Positions 9,017 through 16,717 of a stretch of 42,259 nt of DNA are shown one piece after another. Both the position numbers and the translations under genes were made by a program. Each line of letters starts with the position of its first letter. Position 1 is the first letter of the stretch. Origin of the DNA: Lactiplantibacillus xiangfangensis (GTDB lineage Bacteria; Bacillota; Bacilli; Lactobacillales; Lactobacillaceae); contig NZ_JQCL01000074.1 of NCBI RefSeq assembly GCF_001438845.1, positions 1-42,259 of the forward strand, in the 5' to 3' direction. The notes under the pieces are model-generated. The model did not search any database. It was given only the letters and a program-made list of their open reading frames with translations, and was not told the DNA's origin.

Positions 9017-9200
9017 GCTTAGCGAAAGTCGGGTAGTCATGGTGTGCTGTGTCGGCAAGATTGGCAGACGCCCCATATGCCAATCTTGCGGGGCGATTTA
9101 AAGACGTGGTCTATCGGCTTTAAATCAAGGTCCCAGACCGCAGTATGGCTGGGGCCGGCCCCCATAGCACACCGAGACTGCCCGACGGAGCGGCTATTTT
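9017..9200 (+). repeat. structured intergenic repeat, copy A
   Basis: Outer stem 9028-9048 with 9166-9186 (GTCGGG…GGTGTGCT with AGCACACC…CCCGAC). Hairpin 1: GCAAGATTGGC (9055-9065) with GCCAATCTTGC (9079-9089). Hairpin 2: GATTTAAAG (9095-9103) with CTTTAAATC (9118-9126), loop ACGTGGTCTATCGG. Hairpin 3: GGTCCCAG (9129-9136) with CTGGGGCC (9149-9156). Left flank TTAGCG and right flank CGGAGCGGCTA are shared with the other copies. It lies tail-to-tail between the GH20 gene and the small gene at 9328. Confidence 0.85.
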
Positions 9201-9279
9201 AAAACAACACTTCCCACTACTACAACCTTGATGGCAATTTTGAACTGCATAACCTTTAGACAATAACTGATTCCAATCT

Positions 9280-9318
9280 AAAAGGCCTTTCCCGCTAAAA
9301 CGGAAAAGACCTTTTTTT
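9280..9318 (-). terminator. terminator after the 94-aa gene
   Basis: The stem AAAAGGCCTTTCCCG pairs imperfectly with CGGAAAAGACCTTTT and is followed by a T tract on each strand. It closes the minus-strand gene ending at 9328. Confidence 0.75.
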
Positions 9319-9327
9319 ATATTAAGA

Positions 9328-9612
9328 CTAAGCTTGTACAGCTCGCTGTTCGTCCTGCATGGCTAGATAAGCTGATTCAATGCGATTAAAGTGGTCGTTC
9401 GTGAAACGTTTGATGACTTGGTGCTGATCGTTCCAATCAATCACGATGTTATCGGCGACCGCGTCGTAGTAAATCGATAAGTGCTCATCGGTCTGACGTT
9501 GTGCGTAGTGCGCTTGAATTAAAACAACCAGTTCACCAATGGTTTGCCCAGCTGATAATAGTGGGGTATTGAAAAATGCTAAATAATTTTCTAACGTTGA
9601 CTTAATAATCAT
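9328..9612 (-). CDS. hypothetical protein, 94 aa, under a cre site
   Basis: Not recognised. It is a small, acidic, soluble-looking protein (start MIIKSTLENYLAFF, end DEQRAVQA) with no membrane segment, signal peptide or cysteine motif. The ATG at 9612 is preferred to a TTG at 9669, because the -10 element TATAAT (9671-9676) lies immediately upstream of that TTG. The ribosome binding site is weak (GAAAGCG). The cre palindrome at 9679-9694 lies between the probable -35 and -10, so repression by CcpA on preferred sugars is expected. Confidence 0.6.
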   Translation of the reverse strand: MIIKSTLENYLAFFNTPLLSAGQTIGELVVLIQAHYAQRQTDEHLSIYYDAVADNIVIDWNDQHQVIKRFTNDHFNRIESAYLAMQDEQRAVQA

Positions 9613-9670
9613 ATCAATCACGCTTTCTATTAGTAGTTGCCCTATTAATACCGTCGGCTTATAGGTCAAT

Positions 9671-9699
9671 TATAACAAAAGAAAGCGCTTTCTTGAATA
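9671..9699 (-). promoter_or_regulatory. promoter with embedded cre (CcpA) operator
   Basis: The perfect palindrome AAGAAAGCGCTTTCTT (9679-9694) fits the catabolite response element core (GAAAGCGCTTTC). On the minus strand it sits between a weak -35 (TTCAAG) and TATAAT (9671-9676), 17 bases apart. This placement normally gives repression by CcpA-HPr(Ser-P). Confidence 0.75.
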
Positions 9700-9723
9700 A
9701 CCAATCCATTTATCAATCCAAAC

Positions 9724-10650
9724 TTAGATTGTTAACGCACTCGCCACCTGGTTTGCTTGGCTAAATAAATCTTCAATAATTTCTTTAGCGGGACGAATCG
9801 TTGTGAACATCCCCGCAATTTCACCCGCCATCGGATTGCCGCCTTCAACGTCTCCGGCGTCAACCGCACGTTCAAACGCCCCGTCAGCTAATTGCTTCAA
9901 GTCCGTAACCGGCGCCGCTGCTTGTTCTAATTGTAAATAGTGTTCCAACATTGGGTTACGTAATGACCGAACCGGATCCCGGTGGGCGCGTCCCGTTACG
10001 ATAGTTTCCGTATCACTTGCCGCTAAGACCCGCTGCTTGTAGGCTTCCGCAACCGGACATTCGGCCGCCGTCAAAAAGATGGTCCCGCACTGAACGCCGG
10101 AAGCGCCCAGCGCAAACATGGCGGCAACTGAGCGACCATCACCGACACCACCAGCCCCGATGACGGGGATATCAACCGCGTCAACAACTTGTGGCAACAA
10201 GGCCATCGTTGACGTTTGCCCAATGTGCCCACCAGACTCTTGCCCTTCCGCGACGACCGCATCGGCCCCCGCCGCGACCATTTTATGCGCATGGTGTACC
10301 GACGCAATCACTGGAATAACCTTAATTCCCGCAGCATGGAGCGGGCCAATGTACGATGCCGGGTTCCCAGCGCCGGTCGTCACAACTTTGACGCCTTCGT
10401 CAATAATGACCTGCGCCAATTCCGGACAGTTTTTCATTTGAAGCATCAAGTTTACGCCAAACGGTTTATCCGTCAATTCACGCGTTTTTACGATCTCGAC
10501 CCGTAATTCATCAGCACTGAGTCCGGCAGAAGCTAAAACGCCAAGGCCGCCCGCTTCAGACACCGCCCCAACGAGCCGATGATCCGCAATGTGCATCATC
10601 GCACCAGAAAATATCGGGTACTGGATTCCTAACATTTCAGTAATCGTCAT
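9724..10650 (-). CDS. FabK / nitronate monooxygenase-family FMN oxidoreductase
   Basis: A 308-aa TIM-barrel flavoprotein. FabK reduces enoyl-ACP in fatty-acid synthesis; the related nitronate monooxygenases oxidise alkyl nitronates. Visible blocks are QYPIFSGAMMHIADHRLVGA (N-terminal FMN region), GGLGVLASAG, the active-site region VVAEGQESGGHIG with the His seen in FabK, IPVIGAGGVGDG (phosphate binding), and GVQCGTIFLTA. The C-terminal half, with AYKQRVLAASDTETIVTGRAHRDPVRSLRN, matches FabK better than classic nitronate monooxygenase. It stands alone rather than in a fab cluster, so an accessory role is possible. The ribosome binding site AGGAGG precedes the ATG, and a cre site lies just upstream. 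Confidence 0.8.
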   Translation of the reverse strand: MTITEMLGIQYPIFSGAMMHIADHRLVGAVSEAGGLGVLASAGLSADELRVEIVKTRELTDKPFGVNLMLQMKNCPELAQVIIDEGVKVVTTGAGNPASYIGPLHAAGIKVIPVIASVHHAHKMVAAGADAVVAEGQESGGHIGQTSTMALLPQVVDAVDIPVIGAGGVGDGRSVAAMFALGASGVQCGTIFLTAAECPVAEAYKQRVLAASDTETIVTGRAHRDPVRSLRNPMLEHYLQLEQAAAPVTDLKQLADGAFERAVDAGDVEGGNPMAGEIAGMFTTIRPAKEIIEDLFSQANQVASALTI

Positions 10651-10667
10651 TATTCATTCCTCCTATT

Positions 10668-10683
10668 ATGTAATCGTTTCCAT
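10668..10683 (-). promoter_or_regulatory. cre (CcpA) site upstream of the FabK-like gene
   Basis: On the minus strand, ATGGAAACGATTACAT matches the consensus WTGNAANCGNWNNCAW at every defined position. It lies between the presumed promoter and the ribosome binding site, where CcpA would block elongation. Confidence 0.75.
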
Positions 10684-10754
10684 TTTGTTAAGAATATCAC
10701 AATTAAACGTCGATTACTATCGACAATTCATCAAATTTGTCCCGCATTAAAGCG

Positions 10755-10801
10755 CAAAAAAAGACCCGCCATAACTAGACTTGGTCTAATCCTGGCAGGT
10801 C
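10755..10801 (-). terminator. terminator of helD
   Basis: On the minus strand, GACCTGCCA pairs with TGGCGGGTC with an inner TTAGAC/GTCTAG stem, followed by TTTTTTT. Confidence 0.85.
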
Positions 10802-10813
10802 ATTTTACGACGA

Positions 10814-13120
10814 CTAAACGGTCGCTTCATTTAACGTATATAGCTCTGGGTTAACACGGCTGAGTAACGGTGACAATTCGCCCACCGCCACGATTGTTAA
10901 TTCGTGCATCGCCCGTGAACAGATGGTATACAGCAATTGCCGTTCATCTTCGCGCTGGTAGTTATCCGGGTTAGCGTTCCACACGATCACCGCGTCAAAT
11001 TCAAGTCCCTTAGCTAAGAAGGATGGTACCACGATGACACCGGGTGCTAAACGTTGGTTTTCGGTCCGAATCAGCGTGACCTTTTCACCCCGAGCTTGCA
11101 GCGCATCGGTCAACGCTTCACATTCGGCTAGCGTCTTACCAATGATGGCCGTTGTATCGCGGTCCGAATCATTCATCGCAAGTTGGTCAACGACTTTATC
11201 CACGGCATCATCAAAGTCACTCGTCACCGCCACGTTAGGGAGGTCCCCCTGGCGATCAAAGGCAGTTACCGCTTCACCATTCACTAAGATTTCCTTAGTA
11301 AAATCGGTAATTTGTTGGGTAGACCGATACGACTTGGTCAATTGAACCACCCGGGTCTTCTCCGGATCAAACAACGTTTCAAGTTCACCAATCAGCGTGT
11401 GACTGTTTTCCTTAGTGAAAATGGCTTGGTTCAAGTCACCGAGCATCGTAAAGCGGGCATTTGGAAAACTAAATTTCAAGAAGGCTAACTGGAAGGCGTT
11501 GTAATCTTGAATTTCATCCAAGAAGACAAAGCGAATATCCCGTTGGCCCTTCTTACCCGTCATCAAATCGTGCAAGTACATGTAGGCTGAGACGGTCGTC
11601 AATGAAATGTGCCGTTCTTTGATGCTGGCTAATTTCTGTTCAACCGCAGCGTCCCATTCGTCCTGCGTAATATCGTATTTCGCTAGGTCAATAATTTGCG
11701 GGACTTCGCGTAAGAAGTGCGCGTATTGCATATTGATACTCAAGAAACGGTTCCGCACGATTTGCGTTCTAGCCGTTCCTAACCGTTTCATAACGATTTT
11801 ACGTGCCAAGAACTTAAATTCTTGATCCCCGTTCTTAAATTCACGGGGCTGGTTACCGTACAACTGGTTGATTTCTTCGCGTGATAAGTCCTGGACGACG
11901 TCTTCAACCCACTTAGACCGCATCTCAGATTCCACTTTGCGATTTAAGATTTTAATTAACTCTTCCTTGGTTTCCGATAACCGGTTACCTAAGTGGTAGT
12001 TTTCATTAAATGAATAGTAGATTTCTTTAATCTTTGTCCGTGGAATAATGACCTCATCGTTCAACGTGATGTTTCGAAAACGCATGTCGGCTTGTTCCAA
12101 ATGTTTGCCGTAAGTAGTCACCGCGTTAAAGAACGCTAGGCTCCCCTCCAACTTCGTCACTTTAGACATCGCCGCCGTATTTTCGGCTTCAAACCGTTGT
12201 TGCAAGGTCTCGACCTGCATCCGCGGCAACCGGTACGACGCGTACTGGTAGTACGTCATCTGTACCATGTTTTGTTCGCCTAGTTCTGGCAACACTTGGT
12301 TAATATAATCGTTAAATAATTGGTTCGGTGAAAACAAGATAACTTGTCCAGCCGTTAAGTTACCGCGGTACCGGTACAACAAGTACGCGACCCGTTGCAA
12401 GACCGACGACGTCTTCCCGGAACCAGCCGCCCCTTGAACGAATAACAAATCGGAACTCGTATCCCGAATAATTGTATTTTGTTCCTTTTGAATCGTCGTT
12501 ACGATACTCTTCATCTTAACGTCCGACTTTTCGTCTAGAACTTCTAGCAACATCGAGTCCCCAACCGCTTCGTCGGTATCGTAGACGGTCACAATTGTTC
12601 CGTCGTCAATCATCAACTGCCGTTTAAGCTTTACGTTGACTGACTGGGGACCATCCGGTGTTCTGTAGGTCACGTTGCCGAGCCCGCCGTCGTAATAAAT
12701 ACTAGAGATGGGCGCCCGCCAGTCATAGATCAAGAAGTGATCCGGCGTATCCGAAAACGAACTTAGCCCAATGTAAATGGTCTCGGTCTTCGGTTCACCA
12801 GCTTCATGGAAATCCAAGCGCGCAAAATACGCGTTTTTTTCCAACTTCTTAAGCGTTGATAACTGCTTAGTCGCGTGTTGCCAGCTATTTTGACGCTCAT
12901 CTAACATCTGTTGCTGCTGGCGCACGGACAGACCAGTCTCCATCATCCCTTCATAACTATCCGTCTTAATATTAACGTCGTTATAAAAGTTGGTTTTAAT
13001 GTCGGCTTGATCCTTCTCCGAGCGCGCAATGGTTTGGCTTTGTTGATCCTCGGCCACCTTAATCTTTGCAACCACGTGATCTAAGTGTTCTTGTTCTAAA
13101 GCTTTAATTGACTTAGCCAT
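10814..13120 (-). CDS. helD: HelD, UvrD/Rep-like ATPase that recycles RNA polymerase
   Basis: A 768-aa superfamily 1 helicase-like protein. In Firmicutes HelD binds RNA polymerase and releases stalled or post-termination complexes with ATP. The N-terminal about 75 residues form a charged coiled coil, the arm that enters the polymerase secondary channel. Walker A is VQGAAGSGKTSSVLQRVAYLLY (near residue 230). Walker B is RFVFLDEIQDYN, and helicase motifs include GDLNQAIF, VVQLTKSYRST and FLAKGLEFDAVIVWN. Length and order fit HelD rather than UvrD or PcrA. The promoter at 13156-13184 reads TTGAGT-N17-TAAAAT. It is monocistronic. Confidence 0.92.
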   Translation of the reverse strand: MAKSIKALEQEHLDHVVAKIKVAEDQQSQTIARSEKDQADIKTNFYNDVNIKTDSYEGMMETGLSVRQQQQMLDERQNSWQHATKQLSTLKKLEKNAYFARLDFHEAGEPKTETIYIGLSSFSDTPDHFLIYDWRAPISSIYYDGGLGNVTYRTPDGPQSVNVKLKRQLMIDDGTIVTVYDTDEAVGDSMLLEVLDEKSDVKMKSIVTTIQKEQNTIIRDTSSDLLFVQGAAGSGKTSSVLQRVAYLLYRYRGNLTAGQVILFSPNQLFNDYINQVLPELGEQNMVQMTYYQYASYRLPRMQVETLQQRFEAENTAAMSKVTKLEGSLAFFNAVTTYGKHLEQADMRFRNITLNDEVIIPRTKIKEIYYSFNENYHLGNRLSETKEELIKILNRKVESEMRSKWVEDVVQDLSREEINQLYGNQPREFKNGDQEFKFLARKIVMKRLGTARTQIVRNRFLSINMQYAHFLREVPQIIDLAKYDITQDEWDAAVEQKLASIKERHISLTTVSAYMYLHDLMTGKKGQRDIRFVFLDEIQDYNAFQLAFLKFSFPNARFTMLGDLNQAIFTKENSHTLIGELETLFDPEKTRVVQLTKSYRSTQQITDFTKEILVNGEAVTAFDRQGDLPNVAVTSDFDDAVDKVVDQLAMNDSDRDTTAIIGKTLAECEALTDALQARGEKVTLIRTENQRLAPGVIVVPSFLAKGLEFDAVIVWNANPDNYQREDERQLLYTICSRAMHELTIVAVGELSPLLSRVNPELYTLNEATV

Positions 13121-13155
13121 CTGTGACGCCCTCCATTCCTAAATATCGAACAATA

Positions 13156-13184
13156 ATTTTAGCACTATCCGCGCCATGACTCAA
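13156..13184 (-). promoter_or_regulatory. helD promoter
   Basis: On the minus strand: TTGAGT (13179-13184), a 17-base spacer, and TAAAAT (13156-13161). Confidence 0.6.
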
Positions 13185-13249
13185 TTAATAACCATTTAAT
13201 TATGGTTCATCAAGATGAAAACTACAAAATTCCGATAATTGCACTTAAA

Positions 13250-13318
13250 TTAGTCGCTCCGGCTATCAGAACTGATGTTACCGACACAGCACACCAATTC
13301 TGACTGCCTGCGCTAAAT
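13250..13318 (-). repeat. short derivative of the structured repeat, copy D
   Basis: Read on the minus strand it keeps the left end (TTTAGCGCAGGCAGTCAG, then GGTGTGCTGTGTCGG) and the right end (GCCGGAGCGACTA) of copies A-C but lacks all three inner hairpins. The remaining arms still pair: GGCAGTCAGAATTGGTG with CATCAGTTCTGATAGCC gives 17 pairs with one mismatch and three G-U wobbles. It follows the 37-aa gene on the same strand. Confidence 0.7.
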
Positions 13319-13345
13319 CAACCTATACCATTATAGGTTGATTTA
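13314..13345. repeat. perfect 14-bp inverted repeat (possible terminator)
   Basis: TAAATCAACCTATA and TATAGGTTGATTTA flank the loop CCAT. It touches the left end of copy D and lies downstream of the 37-aa gene. No strong T tract follows, so it may be a weak terminator or a protein site. The remaining bases up to 13551 show nothing further. Confidence 0.6.
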
Positions 13346-13551
13346 AATTTATTAAGTAGCATAGTGTTGATTTAAGAACATTTAATCTCAACTTCTATCC
13401 TATATTTATTAATTGAATCTTCGGCAAACTAAAATTAGGATTACTTTTTGATTCTGATAATCAGAAATATAATAACTTATGTTGCAGTATTGCCACACTT
13501 CCAGCGCAGCCAGTCAGGTACCTTTTTCACTAATATGTATTTCATATCTAC

Positions 13552-13665
13552 TTATTCTTCGACCATGCCCGTTAACCAAGCAATCGTAATCACAATGACT
13601 AATAAGACACAAAACGCCTGTAAAATCCGGTTCGTCCAATAAATCCATTCCGGGTTAGTTCGCAT
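13552..13665 (-). CDS. small membrane protein, 37 aa
   Basis: The reading frame begins MRTNPEWIYWTNR, continues with one strong hydrophobic helix (about residues 14-33) and ends GMVEE before TAA. A very good ribosome binding site, AAGGAGGAATCCGAA, directly precedes the ATG, which is the main evidence that it is translated. It is probably a single-pass membrane peptide. The sequence does not look like a known type I toxin, and no antisense partner is evident. Function unknown. Confidence 0.7.
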   Translation of the reverse strand: MRTNPEWIYWTNRILQAFCVLLVIVITIAWLTGMVEE

Positions 13666-13832
13666 TTCGGATTCCTCCTTTATAACAATATTATTCTAAT
13701 ATATCGTTTTTTCCGGGATTGTACGAACATTATTTTCACCTTTACGTGAATTTTTACATGAAAGTGAGCTATTCCTTTTCAAAAATCGTCAAAAAGAGTA
13801 ATCTTTCAAGGGAATACTTGGAGGGAAATGCC

Positions 13833-14774
13833 ATGCAAATAGTTGAACTAACACCTTACCAATCAGACTGGCGCACGACGGCTAGTCGCTTACAAACAAA
13901 TTTAAAGACGATTCTAGGAACCAGCCTACTTGCCAGCAGTCACGTCGGTAGTACCGCCATGCCACAAGTGCTTGCACGGCCAACCATTGACTTAGCCCTA
14001 CTGGTGAACGATGTTGTGACCGTCGCCAAGCAGCTCGACCTCGCCTTGATTGACGGGGCGCCGCACACCTTTAGCACGGTTCTATTGGGTCAAACGGTCC
14101 ACTTGATTATTTTAACGAATCAAGACGCCTACCAGCAGTTGCTCACTTTTCGTGACTACCTCAACGCGCACCGTACCGACGGCCGCAAATACACGGCTAT
14201 TCGGCAAAAGGCCAGTCAAGATGCCACGACTTACCTGCAAACTAAGGCCGCCTTTATGGCAGGCATCAATGACAAAGCCAGTGACTGGCTAGCCACAAAG
14301 GACCAGCATGAACATCACGACCGCACTGTTCGCGCCGAGCTCGTCAACATGTGTTTGATCGTAAATCCTAAAACCGGCGAAGTCGTCGTTGAGAACAAGA
14401 TCGACGCACAGTGGCGCGGACTTACTTTCCCCGGCGGACACGTCGATCCCGGCGAATCGCAAGTCAGCGCCATGAAACGCGAGGTCCTAGAAGAAACCGG
14501 CCTGACCGTTAACCAGCTCAAACTCGTTGGCACCGTTACCTGGGTTGAAAATGATCAGGGTGACGTGTCACTAGGAACGCTGTACACCACTAACGACTAT
14601 TCCGGTCATTTGTTAGCCGGGTCTTACGAAGGCGCCATCAGCTGGCAACCACTCAGCGCGCTGACGCCCGAAAAATTAGCCCCCGGAATCAGCGCCATTC
14701 TCAAAGTCTTTACCGACACGAGTCAAAACGAAGCCTTCTGGGGCTTTGACGACGACCAACTACGTGTTTATTAA
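13833..14774 (+). CDS. GrpB (UPF0157)-Nudix fusion protein
   Basis: The first about 150 residues match the GrpB/UPF0157 nucleotidyltransferase-like family (VELTPYQSDW at the start, SSHVGSTAMPQVLARPTIDLALLV as signature). The C-terminal half is a Nudix hydrolase with a complete Nudix box, GX5EX7REUXEEXGU (GHVDPGE…REVLEETGL, about residues 208-230). The Nudix part resembles MutT/YjhB 8-oxo-dGTP or nucleotide diphosphatases; the GrpB part has no settled function. An open frame extends to 13719, but the ATG at 13833 has the ribosome binding site GGAGGGAAATGCC and starts exactly at the GrpB domain (313 aa). The antiporter gene starts 20 bases downstream, so the two are probably cotranscribed. Confidence 0.85.
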   Translation: MQIVELTPYQSDWRTTASRLQTNLKTILGTSLLASSHVGSTAMPQVLARPTIDLALLVNDVVTVAKQLDLALIDGAPHTFSTVLLGQTVHLIILTNQDAYQQLLTFRDYLNAHRTDGRKYTAIRQKASQDATTYLQTKAAFMAGINDKASDWLATKDQHEHHDRTVRAELVNMCLIVNPKTGEVVVENKIDAQWRGLTFPGGHVDPGESQVSAMKREVLEETGLTVNQLKLVGTVTWVENDQGDVSLGTLYTTNDYSGHLLAGSYEGAISWQPLSALTPEKLAPGISAILKVFTDTSQNEAFWGFDDDQLRVY

Positions 14775-14794
14775 CGAATCGAGGAATCTATCTT

Positions 14795-16651
14795 ATGGAT
14801 CAAGTTTCACTAGTCATTATTTTATTTGCCGCTTTACTGATTCCACTAGTAATGGCCAAGTTTAAAATTAGCAGCCTCCCAACCGCGGTCATGGAAATCA
14901 TTATCGGCATCATCCTTGGGCCTAGCGTGTTCAACCTTGTTAACACGACTAGCTCAATTTCGCAGCTCTCCACTATTGGCGTCATTGTCCTCCTATTTTT
15001 AAGCGGACTGGAAATTGACTTCAGCTTATTCAAAAAGCGTCGCACGGCTTTGACACCGCTGGAACAAAAAAACGCCGTTAACTTGCCGAAATACTCACCG
15101 GTACGGTTATCGGTCTACGCTTACGGAACCATTGTTATCTTATCCTTACTCCTAGCCGCCGCCTTTAAAGTTAGCGGGTTATTCAGTGACTTCTGGCTGG
15201 CAACCATCCTATTTGCCACCATTTCCCTCGGAATCGTCATCGCCGCCTTAAAAGAAAAGGAACTCCTGAGCAAGGCGTTTGGACAAACGATTCTATTAAT
15301 CGGGGTCTTTGGTGAACTGGTCCCCATGATGGGTTTAACGCTCTACGCTTCCGTTTATGGGAGTGACTCCAAGAGCTTATGGCTATTATTATTAATCTTA
15401 GCGGTTGCCGCACTTTTACTTTTACGGTTCAAACCGTTCTTCCGTTTTTACCAAAATATCAATAAGTCGACGACCCAGCTAGACATTCGCCTAGCCTTCT
15501 TCTTAATCGTCACAATGGTTACGGTCGCCGAATCCGTTGGAGCCGAAAACATTCTAGGTGCGTTCGTCGCTGGGATTGTTTTGAAGCTGTTACAACCGAG
15601 CGAAAGTACCCGTGAACGTTTAGATTCCATCGGTTATGGTTTCTTCATCCCAATCTTCTTCATTACGACCGGGGTCGATTTGAACCTGCGCACGTTACTC
15701 TCCAGCGGTAAAACGTTGATTCTGATTCCACTCTTTTTCCTCGCCTACATGGTAGCCAAAGTTGGGGCCTACTGGGTACTTAAGCTGCGTTTCAAATCCG
15801 CAAACGCCTTGGCCGGGACGGCTTTAAGCGCCACAACTATGACCATGGTCCTAGCCGTCTTACGGATTGCTAAATCCATGCACACGATTACGACCGACCA
15901 GTCCGGCGCCTTTTTACTGGCCGCCCTAATCACCTGCATCGTATCACCGTTAATTTTCAACCACGCCTATTCATCCGAAAAAGAAGACCTCGTCAAGACG
16001 TCGGTCCACTTTATCGGGGCTAACTTAAGCACGGTACCGGTCGCCCAACAGTTACGTAAGGGTTGGTATGACGTTCAGATGTACACGAACCACGAGCACA
16101 ACTACGAGACCTACCACTCACAGCTACCCGTAACGTTAATGGAAAACTTTTCCGCCAGCGACCTAGAAGACGCCGCCGTTTTTGATACCGACATTCTTGT
16201 CTTGGGTCACATCGACGCCGAACGAAACTACGAGTTAGCAAAGGCCGCCCACGACTACGGGGTCAAACGGATTATTGTACGTTTTGAAGACCGTAACGTC
16301 TTGAACGAGCACGAGGATGAACTGAAGGACTTAGGCGTGGAAGTTTACAATACACCGGAAGCTAACATCACGTTACTGCGCGCCTTGATTGAATCACCAT
16401 CGACGCTATTGATGCTCCGTGACACCGAAAACAGTATTTACGAAGTTCGCGTTGTGAACCACCTCTACACCAATGTGCAGATCAAGAACCTCGCCTTTGC
16501 GAAGGACATTACCATCAGTCAGGTCATCCGCAACCGCAAACTGATCGTGCCAAACGGGAACACGATGATTATGTTCGGCGACCGGTTGATTTTTACCGGC
16601 TCCAAGCAAGACGCGCCACGCATTCGGCAAGCCTTAGCAACCGCCAACTAA
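14795..16651 (+). CDS. Kef-type (CPA2) cation:proton antiporter with RCK domains
   Basis: A 618-aa membrane protein. About 12 hydrophobic segments (residues 1-385) form a Na_H_Exchanger domain with family phrases GIILGPSVFNL, VIVLLFLSGLEIDF and GAFVAGIVLKLL. A C-terminal RCK_N/TrkA_N domain (VHFIGANLSTVPVAQQL…) and an RCK_C/TrkA_C domain (about 530-618) follow. It probably exchanges K+ or Na+ for H+ under control of a nucleotide or other ligand. The RCK_N glycine motif is GANLSTVP instead of GxGxxG, so classic NAD(H) binding may be weakened. The ribosome binding site is GAGGAATCTATCTT. It is likely in an operon with the GrpB-Nudix gene. Confidence 0.9.
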   Translation: MDQVSLVIILFAALLIPLVMAKFKISSLPTAVMEIIIGIILGPSVFNLVNTTSSISQLSTIGVIVLLFLSGLEIDFSLFKKRRTALTPLEQKNAVNLPKYSPVRLSVYAYGTIVILSLLLAAAFKVSGLFSDFWLATILFATISLGIVIAALKEKELLSKAFGQTILLIGVFGELVPMMGLTLYASVYGSDSKSLWLLLLILAVAALLLLRFKPFFRFYQNINKSTTQLDIRLAFFLIVTMVTVAESVGAENILGAFVAGIVLKLLQPSESTRERLDSIGYGFFIPIFFITTGVDLNLRTLLSSGKTLILIPLFFLAYMVAKVGAYWVLKLRFKSANALAGTALSATTMTMVLAVLRIAKSMHTITTDQSGAFLLAALITCIVSPLIFNHAYSSEKEDLVKTSVHFIGANLSTVPVAQQLRKGWYDVQMYTNHEHNYETYHSQLPVTLMENFSASDLEDAAVFDTDILVLGHIDAERNYELAKAAHDYGVKRIIVRFEDRNVLNEHEDELKDLGVEVYNTPEANITLLRALIESPSTLLMLRDTENSIYEVRVVNHLYTNVQIKNLAFAKDITISQVIRNRKLIVPNGNTMIMFGDRLIFTGSKQDAPRIRQALATAN

Positions 16652-16717
16652 CGCCTGAACATTTTATGGTAGAATGAACACATTGTGTCTTAGTTTAAAA
16701 TATAGAGGAGTTAGAGA

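Noticed and set aside
8801-9200. CRISPR array
   Set aside because: The repeats are two different 180-bp structured elements, not regularly spaced short repeats with spacers, and no cas gene is present.
13448-13642. 64-codon frame on the plus strand
   Set aside because: It overlaps the 37-aa gene on the other strand, which has a far better ribosome binding site.
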